Source: Pseudoalteromonas sp. XMcav2-N
GTDB lineage: Bacteria; Pseudomonadota; Gammaproteobacteria; Enterobacterales; Alteromonadaceae
Length of the DNA: 64,000 bases
Direction of reading: 5' to 3'
NCBI RefSeq assembly: GCF_024124545.1
Contig: NZ_JAMXSF010000017.1
Coordinates: forward strand, 82,047-146,046
Numbering within the stretch: the stretch's first letter is position 1; every line of letters begins with the position of its first letter. The notes beneath the pieces are model-generated. The model did no database searches and was not told the DNA's origin. It saw nothing but the letters and a program-made list of their open reading frames with translations. Positions 1 through 9,110 of this stretch are shown here, one piece after another. The translations under genes were made by a program, and so were the position numbers.

Positions 1-605
1 CGTTGGGATAGTTGAGCAGTAATGGGAGCTGGCTCTACAAAGTCGAGGCCGCCAACGAATTCAGGGTTGGCGATTTTCACAGTATCTATCGTCGTTAAAC
101 CTATAACCGCGATTTTCAGGCCCTGCTTTTCTATTATCGTATACGCTTGATAAGCGTGCTCACCGCTGTGTTTATGCAATATGTTGGCAGATAAAAGCGG
201 AAAGTTAGACCAAGCAATTTGCTTGTCCAGGACATCAAGTGGGTTATCAAATTCGTGATTACCGATGGCCATTGCATCATAACCAAGTAAGCTCATTCCC
301 TTGAAGTCGGGCTCTGCATGCTGAAGATCTGACTCTGGTACTCCTGTGTTAATGTCACCGCCAGACAACAGCACTAGGCTGTGGCCTTGTGCGTTGGCCT
401 CTGCTCTTAATTTGTCTATCAGGGTTTTTCGTGCTGCCATGCCATATTCACCGTCTTCATTATGCCAAAAGCGGCCATGGTGATCATTGGTGTGAAGCAC
501 AGTAAGATAATGAACAGGGTTGAGCGTTAGATCAGATTCAGTTTGTTGTGTTGTATAGCAAGCTGAAAGCGATAGTGCCAACAGCGATGGAATGATAAAG
601 CGCAT
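1..605 (-). CDS. UshA/NutA-type 5'-nucleotidase, 5' part only (cut by window edge)
   Basis: The first ~201 codons of a leftward gene that continues beyond base 1. The start is the ATG at 603-605. The protein opens with a lipoprotein signal ending LSAC (Cys16), so it is probably anchored in the envelope. The metallophosphoesterase motifs follow in the usual order: HTNDHHGRF near residue 38, GGD, and GNHEFDNP. These are the two-metal-site signatures of the 5'-nucleotidase/UDP-sugar hydrolase family, which removes phosphate from extracellular nucleotides so that the nucleoside can be taken up. The C-terminal substrate-binding domain lies outside the window. The lipoprotein form resembles NutA-like enzymes of marine bacteria. 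It could instead be a 2',3'-cyclic nucleotide phosphodiesterase of the same superfamily. Confidence 0.85.
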   Translation of the reverse strand, partial: MRFIIPSLLALSLSACYTTQQTESDLTLNPVHYLTVLHTNDHHGRFWHNEDGEYGMAARKTLIDKLRAEANAQGHSLVLLSGGDINTGVPESDLQHAEPDFKGMSLLGYDAMAIGNHEFDNPLDVLDKQIAWSNFPLLSANILHKHSGEHAYQAYTIIEKQGLKIAVIGLTTIDTVKIANPEFVGGLDFVEPAPITAQLSQ

Positions 606-674
606 AAGTCTACTTCAGTGGGGTCTTTCTATGCGCCTTAGTTTAAACTAAAAGCTCTAAGCAAATATAGCCGA

Positions 675-860
675 TTATTGAATTTTTGACTTCATTCTGG
701 AGTCACACACAGCATTGTGTCTTCGAGTCAGCTCTTCTTTAGCCAGAGATTGTTTGGCATGTCCGGTGGCAACCATCCAATTGAGAAAGCTGGCAGGCAG
801 CTTGCTGTAAGGTTCGCCGCTATGAAGTCCAAAGTCGCATATAGATTGATTTATTTCCAT
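675..860 (-). CDS. Small ExoX C-terminal/DUF3820-like protein, 61 aa
   Basis: A 61-residue leftward gene. I chose the ATG at 858-860 because AGGGGC lies about 8 bases upstream. A longer frame reaches 917 but has no ribosome site. Most of the protein is one short motif region, FGLHSGEPYSKLPASFLNW, that resembles the small domain (FGKHKG..w.elP..Yl.W) at the C-terminus of exodeoxyribonuclease X and in DUF3820 proteins. There is no nuclease domain attached, so this would be a free-standing version. Its function is unknown, possibly nucleic-acid related. The tail is basic (RRH, RMKSK). Family assignment is from memory of the pattern and is moderate. Confidence 0.6.
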   Translation of the reverse strand: MEINQSICDFGLHSGEPYSKLPASFLNWMVATGHAKQSLAKEELTRRHNAVCDSRMKSKIQ

Positions 861-1131
861 TATGTGTGCCCCTGATGATCCAACGTTTGCATTATTGTTT
901 GCATGTAATGTTATCAAATAGAAAAAACTGTGTGATAAATAATTCTTTTAGGTTTTCTTGTTGTTATTACTAATCGCTATAAGGGAAAAAGTGTATTTGA
1001 GACCTTACGACCTTATTTTAATGCCCAATAACCATTGAATTAAACAGAGATAAGATGGTAGCGTTTGGGTACTAAGGTCGCCTTAAGGGATGGCCTCAAG
1101 ACCAGAATAATTATATTGAGATGGATAGTTA

Positions 1132-4008
1132 ATGAAAAAAACTATGGTAGTCGCCAGCATTGCACTGGCTTTGTTATCAGGGTGTGTGTCTACTTATCAC
1201 GGAGCCGCGAAACCTGCAGCTGTGCCCCTAGCAAAATCGCTCGTTGTCAGCCCCAATGATCAAAGACAGTATCAGACACTTACTTTGTCTAATGGTATTG
1301 AGGTAATCCTGGTTTCAGACCCTGAAGTGGAGAAGTCTGCTGCAGCACTGAGTGTGGGCGTTGGCTTACTACATGACCCTATGTCCCAGCAAGGGATGGC
1401 ACATTATCTCGAACATATGCTTTTTTTAGGAACCGAACGCTATCCTGATACGCAAGGCTACAAAGATTTTATGAGCCGTAACGGTGGGACACATAACGCC
1501 TACACCTGGTTAGACATTACTAACTATATGTTCAAGGTAAATAACCAGGCTTATGATGAAGCGCTTGATCGTTTTTCAGATTTCTTCAAATCGCCTAAGC
1601 TCTACCCAGAGTACACAGACAAAGAGAAAAATGCGGTCAATGCAGAGTGGTCTATGCGCCGTGAGATGGACTTTTTTGGTCAATATAAATTATCGCGTAG
1701 CATGATGGGCAACCACCCCGCAAATAGATTCTTAATTGGTAACAATGAAACACTGGGCGATAAACCAGATAGTAACCTGCATGAAGAAACGGTCGCTTTT
1801 TATAACAAATATTATTCGTCCAATATCATGAAATTGGCGATGATTTCCAATTTACCTTTGCCCGAGATGGCAGAAAAAGCACGCAGACACTTTGCAACGA
1901 TTAAAAACAAGCAAATTAAAACGCCAAGTGTAACGACACAACTAGATTTTGCAGAGATAGGGCAAAAGCGCATTCATTACGTCCCGAATGAAGATGTGAA
2001 AACCTTGAAGCTGGATTTTACAATTGCCAATAACATGGATGAGTTTGCGTTTAAACCTAACTACTTTGTAACCTATTTACTGAGTAACGAAATGCAGGGT
2101 AGCCCGGCACAGGTGCTAAAAAGAAAAGGCTGGATCTCAGAACTGACAGCCAATGCGGTACCTGACTTATATGGCAACTATGGTTCTTTGTCTGTTGATA
2201 TCCAACTCACGGATCTGGGTATGAGCCATCGGGAGCAGGCCGTTGCGATAGTCATGCAGTATATCCAGCTTATCAAAGAGCAAGGCGTAGACCGTAAATA
2301 TTTTAAAGAAATAAAAACGTCGCTGGCTAACCAGTTCAGATTTTTAGAGCGAGGAGATGAGTTTGATTATGTTTCTGGCCTTGCAGATAGCATGCAAAAG
2401 TTTCCTGTAAACCATGCGATAAATGCCCCTTACTTCTTTGCCGATTTTAACGAACAGGCCGTCACTGAAGTACTGGAACAGCTAAATGCTCAGCGGCTTC
2501 GCGTTTGGTACATCAGTAAAAGCGAACCTCAAGACCAGCAACTACACTTTTATGATGGTCGCTATAAGGTTGTCGATATTCCTGAACATGAGCTTGTCTC
2601 CTGGCAGACAAGTATAAATCCCGAGCTCGCGTTACCAAGCATAAACCGTTTGCTTCCCGAGCAATTTGATATAGTGACGCAATCAGAACAAGAAGACAGC
2701 GTTAATAAGGTTTATCAGGACAGTACCGTTGCGGTTTGGCAGAAAACCAGTGAAAAATATAACACACAGCCAAAAGGGCGCTTACAGATACATATTAATT
2801 CTCCAAAGACGTTAGACAGTGCACAGGTTCAGGTAGCTGCCGCTTTGTGGGCAGATTTATATTCGATTGAAAAAGCAAAGTTACTGACCGAGGCATCCGT
2901 TGCTGGCATGGGGCTAAGGCTTGGTGTAAATAGCGGATTAATACTGACTATATCTGGGTTTACCGATAAACAAGGTGCTTTACTATCGCAGGCACTGGAT
3001 GGTTTTAAGGTGCAACCGAGCCAAAAGCAGCTGGAGCAGGCTGCCGACAGGTTTATCAGAAATATTCAAAATCAAAGTCAACAATTCCCATTTTACCAGG
3101 CGTTTGGTCGCTATCAAGCTCTGGTGCGCTCAGGCAACTTTGATGAAGATGTATTGATTGATATTGCAGGTAAAATGACCCCAGACGCTTTCGTAAAGGC
3201 ACAAAATGAACTGCTGAATCAGCATACTGTACGTATATTTGGTTATGGAAACTACAATAAAGCGTTTCTGGCAGATGTTGTCGAGGTTGTTAAGAGTACC
3301 CTTAACAAGCCCGCACAGCATAATGATTATGTGAGAGCTAAATTCTTGCAACCACAAGCTGGCAAAGCTCTGGTCTGGCAACAGGATACGGATACGGCAG
3401 ATGTCGCTATTGTCGATATGTATGTGCATCCCACGCCAGGGTATGCGCAAAAAGCCGCAGCACTGGTGCTGAAATCGCACCTGAATAGCCACCTTTTCAA
3501 TGCGCTGCGCACGGAGGAGCAGCTTGCTTATGCTGTAGGGGCGATAGCACAGGGGATCGATGAATACTCTGTACTGGGCTTTTATATTCAAACCCCGGTG
3601 TTGGATGTACAAGCAATGCAGGCTCGATTCGATGCATACAGGCAGGAATATGCAAAGGTACTCAATGAGCTTGACGAAGGCACCTTCAATCAACTCAAAG
3701 GTGCGGCGTTACTCTCTCTGTCAGAAGCGCCTAAAAACCTTGCCGAGGAATCGCAGCCAATTCTCATAGATTGGTACCGTAACAACCTGACTTTTGATTC
3801 GAGAGCCAAACTAATCGAAGCAACCAAGCAGGTAACTTTGGCAGATCTTAAATCTTACTTTGCTCAGAGTATGCTTAATGAAGACTCTGCGAGGCTGAAC
3901 ATTCAGATCCGTGGTAAAAAGTTTGCTGACAAACCTTTCGCAACCCTGCCTAATGAAGTAAAGGTAAACTCCATGGATGAGTTTTATAAAAAAGCACGGT
4001 TCGAATAA
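1132..4008 (+). CDS. ptrA: Pitrilysin-like M16 zinc metallopeptidase, lipoprotein
   Basis: A 958-residue member of the insulinase/pitrilysin (M16A) family, close in length to E. coli protease III (962 aa), which degrades peptides in the periplasm. The inverted zinc motif HYLEH is at residues 91-95, with the third ligand Glu172 in NAEW. The 77-residue spacing matches pitrilysin. The N-terminus has a lipobox, LSGC (Cys18), unlike the plain signal peptide of E. coli PtrA, so this enzyme is probably membrane-anchored. The second, inactive M16 half follows, ending with the R/Y substrate-binding region around LRTEEQLAYAVG. The start is ATG with GATGGA upstream. It stands alone and a terminator hairpin follows. 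Confidence 0.9.
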   Translation: MKKTMVVASIALALLSGCVSTYHGAAKPAAVPLAKSLVVSPNDQRQYQTLTLSNGIEVILVSDPEVEKSAAALSVGVGLLHDPMSQQGMAHYLEHMLFLGTERYPDTQGYKDFMSRNGGTHNAYTWLDITNYMFKVNNQAYDEALDRFSDFFKSPKLYPEYTDKEKNAVNAEWSMRREMDFFGQYKLSRSMMGNHPANRFLIGNNETLGDKPDSNLHEETVAFYNKYYSSNIMKLAMISNLPLPEMAEKARRHFATIKNKQIKTPSVTTQLDFAEIGQKRIHYVPNEDVKTLKLDFTIANNMDEFAFKPNYFVTYLLSNEMQGSPAQVLKRKGWISELTANAVPDLYGNYGSLSVDIQLTDLGMSHREQAVAIVMQYIQLIKEQGVDRKYFKEIKTSLANQFRFLERGDEFDYVSGLADSMQKFPVNHAINAPYFFADFNEQAVTEVLEQLNAQRLRVWYISKSEPQDQQLHFYDGRYKVVDIPEHELVSWQTSINPELALPSINRLLPEQFDIVTQSEQEDSVNKVYQDSTVAVWQKTSEKYNTQPKGRLQIHINSPKTLDSAQVQVAAALWADLYSIEKAKLLTEASVAGMGLRLGVNSGLILTISGFTDKQGALLSQALDGFKVQPSQKQLEQAADRFIRNIQNQSQQFPFYQAFGRYQALVRSGNFDEDVLIDIAGKMTPDAFVKAQNELLNQHTVRIFGYGNYNKAFLADVVEVVKSTLNKPAQHNDYVRAKFLQPQAGKALVWQQDTDTADVAIVDMYVHPTPGYAQKAAALVLKSHLNSHLFNALRTEEQLAYAVGAIAQGIDEYSVLGFYIQTPVLDVQAMQARFDAYRQEYAKVLNELDEGTFNQLKGAALLSLSEAPKNLAEESQPILIDWYRNNLTFDSRAKLIEATKQVTLADLKSYFAQSMLNEDSARLNIQIRGKKFADKPFATLPNEVKVNSMDEFYKKARFE

Positions 4009-4023
4009 GTTGTTATCAACCTG

Positions 4024-4041
4024 GCGGGGCAGTTGCCCCGC
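4024..4041 (+). terminator. Rho-independent terminator after the pitrilysin gene
   Basis: A perfect 8-bp GC-rich inverted repeat (GCGGGGCA / TGCCCCGC) with a 2-base centre, followed by a short T-rich stretch, 15 bases after the stop codon. Confidence 0.7.
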
Positions 4042-4064
4042 TTTGTATATTAAGGGAATTTTTT

Positions 4065-4583
4065 ATGGCGGATATCATAACTCAAACTGAGCGTCTGCTC
4101 CTGCGTCGCGCCAGGATCTCCGATGCTGAGTTAATTTATGAGCTTCTCAACCAGCAGAGTTTTATCGACAATGTTGCGGATAAACAAATAAGAACACTGG
4201 AAGATGCACAAAACTATATAGAAAGTGCATTTTTTACACCTTACGATTTGGCGGCACCGAGTCCCTATATTGTTACATTGCACGACGGAACCGCAATTGG
4301 AATTTGCGGGCTCTACCAGCGGCCTTATCTCGCCTTTCCTGATCTGGGTTATGCATTTTTAGATAGACAGTGTGGTAAAGGTTACGCGTTTGAAGCGGCA
4401 CAAGCTTTACTAACGTTTGTTCGCGACTGTGGTAAATATAATGCGTTAGGTGCGATTACTACACCAGAGAATAATGCGAGTAATAAATTGTTAAGAAAGC
4501 TGAACTTTTTATTGGTTGGCACATTTCAACTGGTACCAGACATGGAACAGACCAACTTATATATAAATCAGCTCAATAAATAG
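4065..4583 (+). CDS. GNAT N-acetyltransferase (RimJ/RimL type)
   Basis: A 172-residue GNAT-fold protein of the RimJ/RimL-like subgroup. It opens with the typical strand TERLLLRRARISDAELIYELL. The acetyl-CoA binding region is LDRQCGKGYAFEAAQALL (about residues 102-119), and the classic N-terminal-acetyltransferase end is TTPENNASNKLLRKLNF. The substrate, whether a protein N-terminus, a small amine or an antibiotic, cannot be told from sequence. AAGGGA lies upstream of the ATG. Its 3' end meets the convergent pqiC gene with only 5 bases between them. Confidence 0.85.
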   Translation: MADIITQTERLLLRRARISDAELIYELLNQQSFIDNVADKQIRTLEDAQNYIESAFFTPYDLAAPSPYIVTLHDGTAIGICGLYQRPYLAFPDLGYAFLDRQCGKGYAFEAAQALLTFVRDCGKYNALGAITTPENNASNKLLRKLNFLLVGTFQLVPDMEQTNLYINQLNK

Positions 4584-4588
4584 TTTCT

Positions 4589-5173
4589 TCAACGTACAAC
4601 GGAGGCAATTTCTGATTGCAAGTATTTCATTAATTGCTGCCAGTTGTTCTGGTGGGCGGTGATCAGTGCGTCGAATCCATCCTCATCAAGGGGAGCGCTA
4701 TAGTTAAACGGATGCACACCTAACAGAGTGGTGCCTTCGGCTGAAGTGTCGTAGAGGTGCCAGCTACCTCGCAGTATTGCGCCCTGCTGGTAATGGCCTG
4801 CCAAGTCTGACACTTCAATCAATACCCTGTATTCACCTTGTTTGAACTCACTTGCATTGACCGTTAAGACAGGGGTAAATCCGGTTTCGTTCAGATAGCG
4901 CAGCGTTTCCTTAGTAAGCAACAATTTTGGGTGTTCAGCCCAGTAATGGTAATTGGCGATATGGACAGTATGCTCGCCTGTGTACTGAACAAGGGCTTGC
5001 TGGTCTGCGACTCCGATGATATTAATCTGATCTAAATAGATTCTGGGCTGTTCAGTGCCGTGATCCCCAGCTTCGGCATGAGAGGTATTAAACCGATAGT
5101 AGTTATACTGTGCAGGCGCTGAGCCTGTGCAGCCCATCATGAATAGCGCAATTAACGCGATTACGCCTTTCAT
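4589..5173 (-). CDS. pqiC: PqiC-like outer-membrane lipoprotein
   Basis: A 194-residue lipoprotein with lipobox MMGC (Cys15). It belongs to the ABC-type transport auxiliary lipoprotein family (PqiC/YmbA, PF03886), as seen in YYRFN near the N-terminus, IYLDQINIIGVAD and the ANYHYWAEHP segment. In E. coli PqiC sits in the outer membrane and completes the PqiB tunnel for lipid transport between membranes. Its ATG shares bases with the pqiB stop region, so translation is probably coupled. It is the last gene of the leftward pqi group. Confidence 0.88.
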   Translation of the reverse strand: MKGVIALIALFMMGCTGSAPAQYNYYRFNTSHAEAGDHGTEQPRIYLDQINIIGVADQQALVQYTGEHTVHIANYHYWAEHPKLLLTKETLRYLNETGFTPVLTVNASEFKQGEYRVLIEVSDLAGHYQQGAILRGSWHLYDTSAEGTTLLGVHPFNYSAPLDEDGFDALITAHQNNWQQLMKYLQSEIASVVR

Positions 5174-6831
5174 TACTGTTGCTTCCGCGGTTCTGGGTCT
5201 GCCAGAGTATCTTTATCGAACAGCAACATATTGGGTTGTTCGTTAAGGCCTTTTGAGACTGGCTTAAGCGAATTGCTTAAGCTTTCCAGTTCTTGCAGGG
5301 TGTCTGTCAACTGTTCGACCATACCAGACCCTTTCTGATAATTGTTCAGCGTTTTCTCAAATTGTTTCAGGCTGGCTGTAAGCTGTGTCAGCGTTCCCTG
5401 TAATTGTGTTAAGTTCTTTTCCACTTTCTCTGATACTTTCGTTGTGTTGAAACCATTCACCAGTGCCTGCGTTTCCTCAGCCAATGCTGTAAACGCCTGC
5501 ATTGTTTTTTGTGCCTCGTTGAGCGAGTTGTCCAGAGGCAATTTATTCAGCTTGTTCAACAAAGCCATCACTTGCTCTGACAAGGCCGTAAATCCACTAG
5601 GTACACTCGGTAATACGGGGTACGCGTAATCCATTCCTAAACTGGTCGGATGGGTGGAATTGTAAAAATCTAGCTCTATATATACCGCACCTGTTAAAAT
5701 ATTACCACTTTTTAGTGATGCTCTTAAGCCATTTTTAACCCATTGTTCTATATTTTCTTGCCAATATTGCTTAGCTTTTGCATCAACTTCATAGATGCGA
5801 CCATATTCAATTTTTATTAAAACGGGAATGGATGTGTTGCCTTGCTGGAAGTAAAGTGGCAGTCCATCACGTTCGAGCCTTGCAGGCACCTGTTCCACAG
5901 TACCGACTCGCATACCGCGATACTCCACTGGGGCACCCGGTTTTAAACCGCGAATCGACTGCTCAAACTCAACCAGGTAGTGATCAAATAAATCAAAACG
6001 TCGTTCCAGTGCAACCGCAAAATTCTGGTGCAATTTAAATGCTCGGCCTTCGGTGGCAATTTCTCCGCCCCCTTGCTCAGGTGGGTAGTCGATGGAGATG
6101 CCCCCTTTGATCATTTTAGCCAAAGAGCCGGTGTTGAGATTAATCCCTTCGCTGGTCAAAGAGATCTCAACCCCGGAGTTGATCCAAAAAATGGCATTAT
6201 GGGTAACGAGTTTGTCATAAGGAGAGTCAATAAAAATACCGTATTCCATTTGCAGTGTGTCAGTATTAAATATGGCGCTTTCAATCTGTCCGATATGATA
6301 GTTGCGAAAAAAAATGCCAGTTCCCACATCTAGCACCTCACCGCTGGAAGAGCTGAGTTGATACCGTAAACCTTCCACATCGGTGGATATAAGTGCGGGT
6401 TGGTCTTGCAGTGTATACAGGCTGGTGCGTTGTTTGCTTTCGCCAGGTAATAATTCGATGTATACACCGGATAGCAGAGTGTTGAGCCCACTGATCCCGG
6501 ATTGGTCAATACGAGGTTTTACTATCCAAAACTTTGCATCTTCCGTTAGCAAGCTATCGTAGTGTTTGTCCATTCGAACGGTAGCTACAACGGCTTTTTG
6601 CTCCACTTGCAGGCGTAAAGACTCTACCACACCAACCTTAACACTTCTGACTCTAATCTCAGTCTTTCCTGCAATAACACCATCTGCATTTTTCATCTTG
6701 ATGTATATTTGATGGCCTTTATTTTGTTGGTGCTGGTAGAGCATCCACCCGGTAATAAATACGGCCAACAGGGGCACAATCCAGATGACTGAAAGCCTGG
6801 GTTTGGGCTCGATATGTGCTTCTTTATTCAT
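5173..6831 (-). CDS. pqiB: PqiB, three-MCE-domain envelope lipid-transport protein
   Basis: A 552-residue inner-membrane protein with one N-terminal helix (about residues 14-31) after a short cytoplasmic tip. Three MCE (MlaD-like) domains follow, beginning near residues 42, 158 and 282, with the repeated signatures GKTEIRVRSVKVG, GTGIFFRNYHIGQ and GAPVEYRGMRVGTV. The long C-terminal part is rich in heptads (LTQLQGTL.QLTASLKQFEKTL) and is expected to form the helical tube. The family forms a hexameric tunnel across the periplasm, and the length matches E. coli PqiB (546 aa). It overlaps pqiA by 8 bases and abuts pqiC, indicating one operon. Confidence 0.93.
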   Translation of the reverse strand: MNKEAHIEPKPRLSVIWIVPLLAVFITGWMLYQHQQNKGHQIYIKMKNADGVIAGKTEIRVRSVKVGVVESLRLQVEQKAVVATVRMDKHYDSLLTEDAKFWIVKPRIDQSGISGLNTLLSGVYIELLPGESKQRTSLYTLQDQPALISTDVEGLRYQLSSSSGEVLDVGTGIFFRNYHIGQIESAIFNTDTLQMEYGIFIDSPYDKLVTHNAIFWINSGVEISLTSEGINLNTGSLAKMIKGGISIDYPPEQGGGEIATEGRAFKLHQNFAVALERRFDLFDHYLVEFEQSIRGLKPGAPVEYRGMRVGTVEQVPARLERDGLPLYFQQGNTSIPVLIKIEYGRIYEVDAKAKQYWQENIEQWVKNGLRASLKSGNILTGAVYIELDFYNSTHPTSLGMDYAYPVLPSVPSGFTALSEQVMALLNKLNKLPLDNSLNEAQKTMQAFTALAEETQALVNGFNTTKVSEKVEKNLTQLQGTLTQLTASLKQFEKTLNNYQKGSGMVEQLTDTLQELESLSNSLKPVSKGLNEQPNMLLFDKDTLADPEPRKQQ

Positions 6832-8032
6832 GTCTGTTCAGAGAGTCCCAAAGTAGTCGAGGGTCAAAATTGTTCACTGCGAAGATCTGGCAAATAACCA
6901 TGGCAGTAAAAAATACAATGCCAGGCTGCGGCTCAACGCTCAGTACAGTACCAAGCTGAACGAGAGAAACCAAGAGAATCACGACGAAAACGTCTATCAT
7001 GGACCATTTTCCAACTGCTTCCAGTGCACGATAAAACTTAGCGGTCACCTTTGGATTGACTGGGCGTCTGACTCGATACAGTAAATAAAACAAGGTACCT
7101 GCTTTGAGTAAAGGAATGCAGATACTGGCAATGAAAATTACAATGGCGATAGGATATGAGCCATTTCGCCACAATACTTCAACACCACCATATATTGTAG
7201 CAGGCGTATGCAAACCTAAGTTGATGGTGTCCATGATAGGAAAAGATAAGGCGGGAACCATAAATACCAAAGAGGTGAACATCCAGGCCGCGCTGCGTGC
7301 AATCGAGTTATTTTTTCTATAGGTTAATTTTGCCAGGCAACGTGGGCAGTGTTCACTGCGGCTGATTTGCTGACAGACATGACATTGCTTTAATTGTTGG
7401 GAGCTTGCCCGTTTAGCGCAATGTTCTATCGTTGGCGTGAAATGCGCCTGTTGCAATTGCCACAACTGATGTTGGCTCAACAAAGACAGGGTCTCAATAA
7501 AGCATAGGACAAACAGAATATAGGCCCAAAAGCCAAGGCCGACCTCTATTTCTGCAAATGCAGTGAGCTTGAACGCGCTAATTAATACCGCGACCAAAAA
7601 AATATCGGCGAGGTTGAGCGGTCTCAGGGTCATAATGAATTTCGCAACAACACGGGCATTATGCGGGTTGAGCTTTTGCCAAATAGGGGTGTGAACCATC
7701 AGTATCAGAGTACTGGCAATGAGCGGTAAGATAACAATGCTTACACTAAGCAACGCGGCTAAAAAGACACTGTAATTCTCGGCCAGCTGCATAATGGCAG
7801 CCATCAGGCTGATGGTTTGTTTGAGGCCGTGCTGGGCATAAGATATAAAATGTGGTTGTAAGCTTAGCAGCAGAAATATAATAGAGGATAGGCTAAACGC
7901 GGCTATCCACTGAGCATAGTTGCGCTGAGTTGTGGCGAGCACATTACCGCAGTGTGGACAAACAGCTCTTTGCTGCTCGCCCAAATTTCTGATAGATACT
8001 AAATAATCACAATGCTGGCAGGCGACTATCAC
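6824..8032 (-). CDS. pqiA: PqiA, integral membrane partner of PqiB (GTG start)
   Basis: A 402-residue polytopic membrane protein of the PqiA family. It holds two copies of a unit with a zinc-ribbon-like head followed by four helices: CQHC...CPHC at residues 5-28 and CHVC...CPRC near residue 217. The start codon is GTG at 8030-8032. An in-frame TGA lies two codons upstream and no ATG precedes the first CxxC, so this start is forced. In E. coli the pqi operon is induced by paraquat and the proteins support membrane integrity. The thioesterase gene lies 58 bases upstream on the same strand and may be cotranscribed. Confidence 0.92.
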   Translation of the reverse strand: MIVACQHCDYLVSIRNLGEQQRAVCPHCGNVLATTQRNYAQWIAAFSLSSIIFLLLSLQPHFISYAQHGLKQTISLMAAIMQLAENYSVFLAALLSVSIVILPLIASTLILMVHTPIWQKLNPHNARVVAKFIMTLRPLNLADIFLVAVLISAFKLTAFAEIEVGLGFWAYILFVLCFIETLSLLSQHQLWQLQQAHFTPTIEHCAKRASSQQLKQCHVCQQISRSEHCPRCLAKLTYRKNNSIARSAAWMFTSLVFMVPALSFPIMDTINLGLHTPATIYGGVEVLWRNGSYPIAIVIFIASICIPLLKAGTLFYLLYRVRRPVNPKVTAKFYRALEAVGKWSMIDVFVVILLVSLVQLGTVLSVEPQPGIVFFTAMVICQIFAVNNFDPRLLWDSLNRHE

Positions 8033-8090
8033 TGTTCAACCAATACTTTACTAACTCCTGCACATAGTGTGAGTGACTTAATTGTTTTTA

Positions 8091-8894
8091 TCAACCGTCA
8101 AATACCGCTACGGTTTGCCTACTCAATGCCAGTAACCTGCCATCTTGTGAAAATAGTTTTGCATCTTCTATTGCGTAGCCATGCTCTGCCTGGTGTGTGA
8201 CGGCCTCCATCGCAAACCATTGTAAGCCGGGTAACTCAATGTCACTGAGAAACTCAATATACCATGACATACTGCTTGCAGGTGTTGGGCCTTTACACAA
8301 TTGTAGCAAAGTGGGCGGCCAGGCATCAGCGAGTGCCAGCAAGTGCAGTACTGACAGGTGAGGCTGTGCAGGGGTTTTGAACTTCATCCAGCCACCGATA
8401 TGACTTGAGTCGGCGCCACTGAATGGTAATGCACCTTGCTGAAGGTTGAGGTCGATATGCTGGATAAAGGCGGGCATTACGCCTTCGGTATATGGCAGCG
8501 TTTGTTTTGGGTTAACCTGTTGCAACGTAAAGACATCATCTGCAGGTACTGAGACCGATGAGGTACGGGGCTTCCCAAAGCTGGCTAGGGCGACAAGGCA
8601 AACCTGGTTATTTTGCGTGATGGTCGTTTGCATCTGGCTTGCGTTCTTTCCCGAACGTAATAATAAGGTGTTGAGCTCGAATGGTTGGTCGCTTAAAAGC
8701 GGACCTACAAAATTGCAGCTAAAAGAAAGTAGACGCCTGTTTTGGTCACCCAGCTGATGCAGCATGCTTTGCAGCATCAGTGCAGCAGAAAGACCACCGA
8801 ATACGGTTCTTCCCTGACCCCAGCTCGCTGGCAATGTCAGCTGGGCTTGTGTGTTTTTTAATGCGGGTAGAGAAATGAGTTCGTCAAATGTCAT
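8091..8894 (-). CDS. TesB-like acyl-CoA thioesterase (double hotdog)
   Basis: A 267-residue protein of the acyl-CoA thioesterase family with two hotdog domains. Domain one includes the segment QGRTVFGGLSAALMLQSM (about 27-44) and LLSFSCNFVGPLL. Domain two includes GGWMKFKTP, LLALADAWPP with the conserved Asp, and the closing strand SWYIEFLSDI. The family hydrolyses acyl-CoA thioesters in the cytoplasm. Chain-length preference is not visible. It precedes pqiA on the same strand, so a link with membrane lipid turnover is possible but inferred. The start is ATG. Confidence 0.82.
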   Translation of the reverse strand: MTFDELISLPALKNTQAQLTLPASWGQGRTVFGGLSAALMLQSMLHQLGDQNRRLLSFSCNFVGPLLSDQPFELNTLLLRSGKNASQMQTTITQNNQVCLVALASFGKPRTSSVSVPADDVFTLQQVNPKQTLPYTEGVMPAFIQHIDLNLQQGALPFSGADSSHIGGWMKFKTPAQPHLSVLHLLALADAWPPTLLQLCKGPTPASSMSWYIEFLSDIELPGLQWFAMEAVTHQAEHGYAIEDAKLFSQDGRLLALSRQTVAVFDG

Positions 8895-9032
8895 AGGACT
8901 TATATTTGGTTAGGTTTTGATGCTCTTATCTGGTCATACCAGGGTGTAAATGTCAAATTTAGCAAATTTTTGATGAAAAAAACGGCATGGCGAAAAAATT
9001 TCAAAAAAAATCACTTTTTTTTTGTTGTGACG

Positions 9033-9060
9033 CTTGAATTACAAATTGCCGCCCCTATTT
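9033..9060 (+). promoter_or_regulatory. Sigma-32 (heat-shock) promoter of dnaK
   Basis: CTTGAA at 9033-9038, a 13-base spacer, and CCCCTATTT at 9052-9060. This fits the sigma-32 consensus (CTTGAAA, then CCCCATNT) and lies 50 bases before the dnaK ATG at 9111. Confidence 0.85.
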
Positions 9061-9110
9061 ATCAAGTCATCTAACAGAACAACGAATTTTTGAAGTCGGA
9101 GAAGATTCAC

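Noticed and set aside
3130..3693. A 187-codon leftward open frame inside the pitrilysin gene
   Set aside because: It lies antisense within a well-conserved gene, has no ribosome site and shows no domain.
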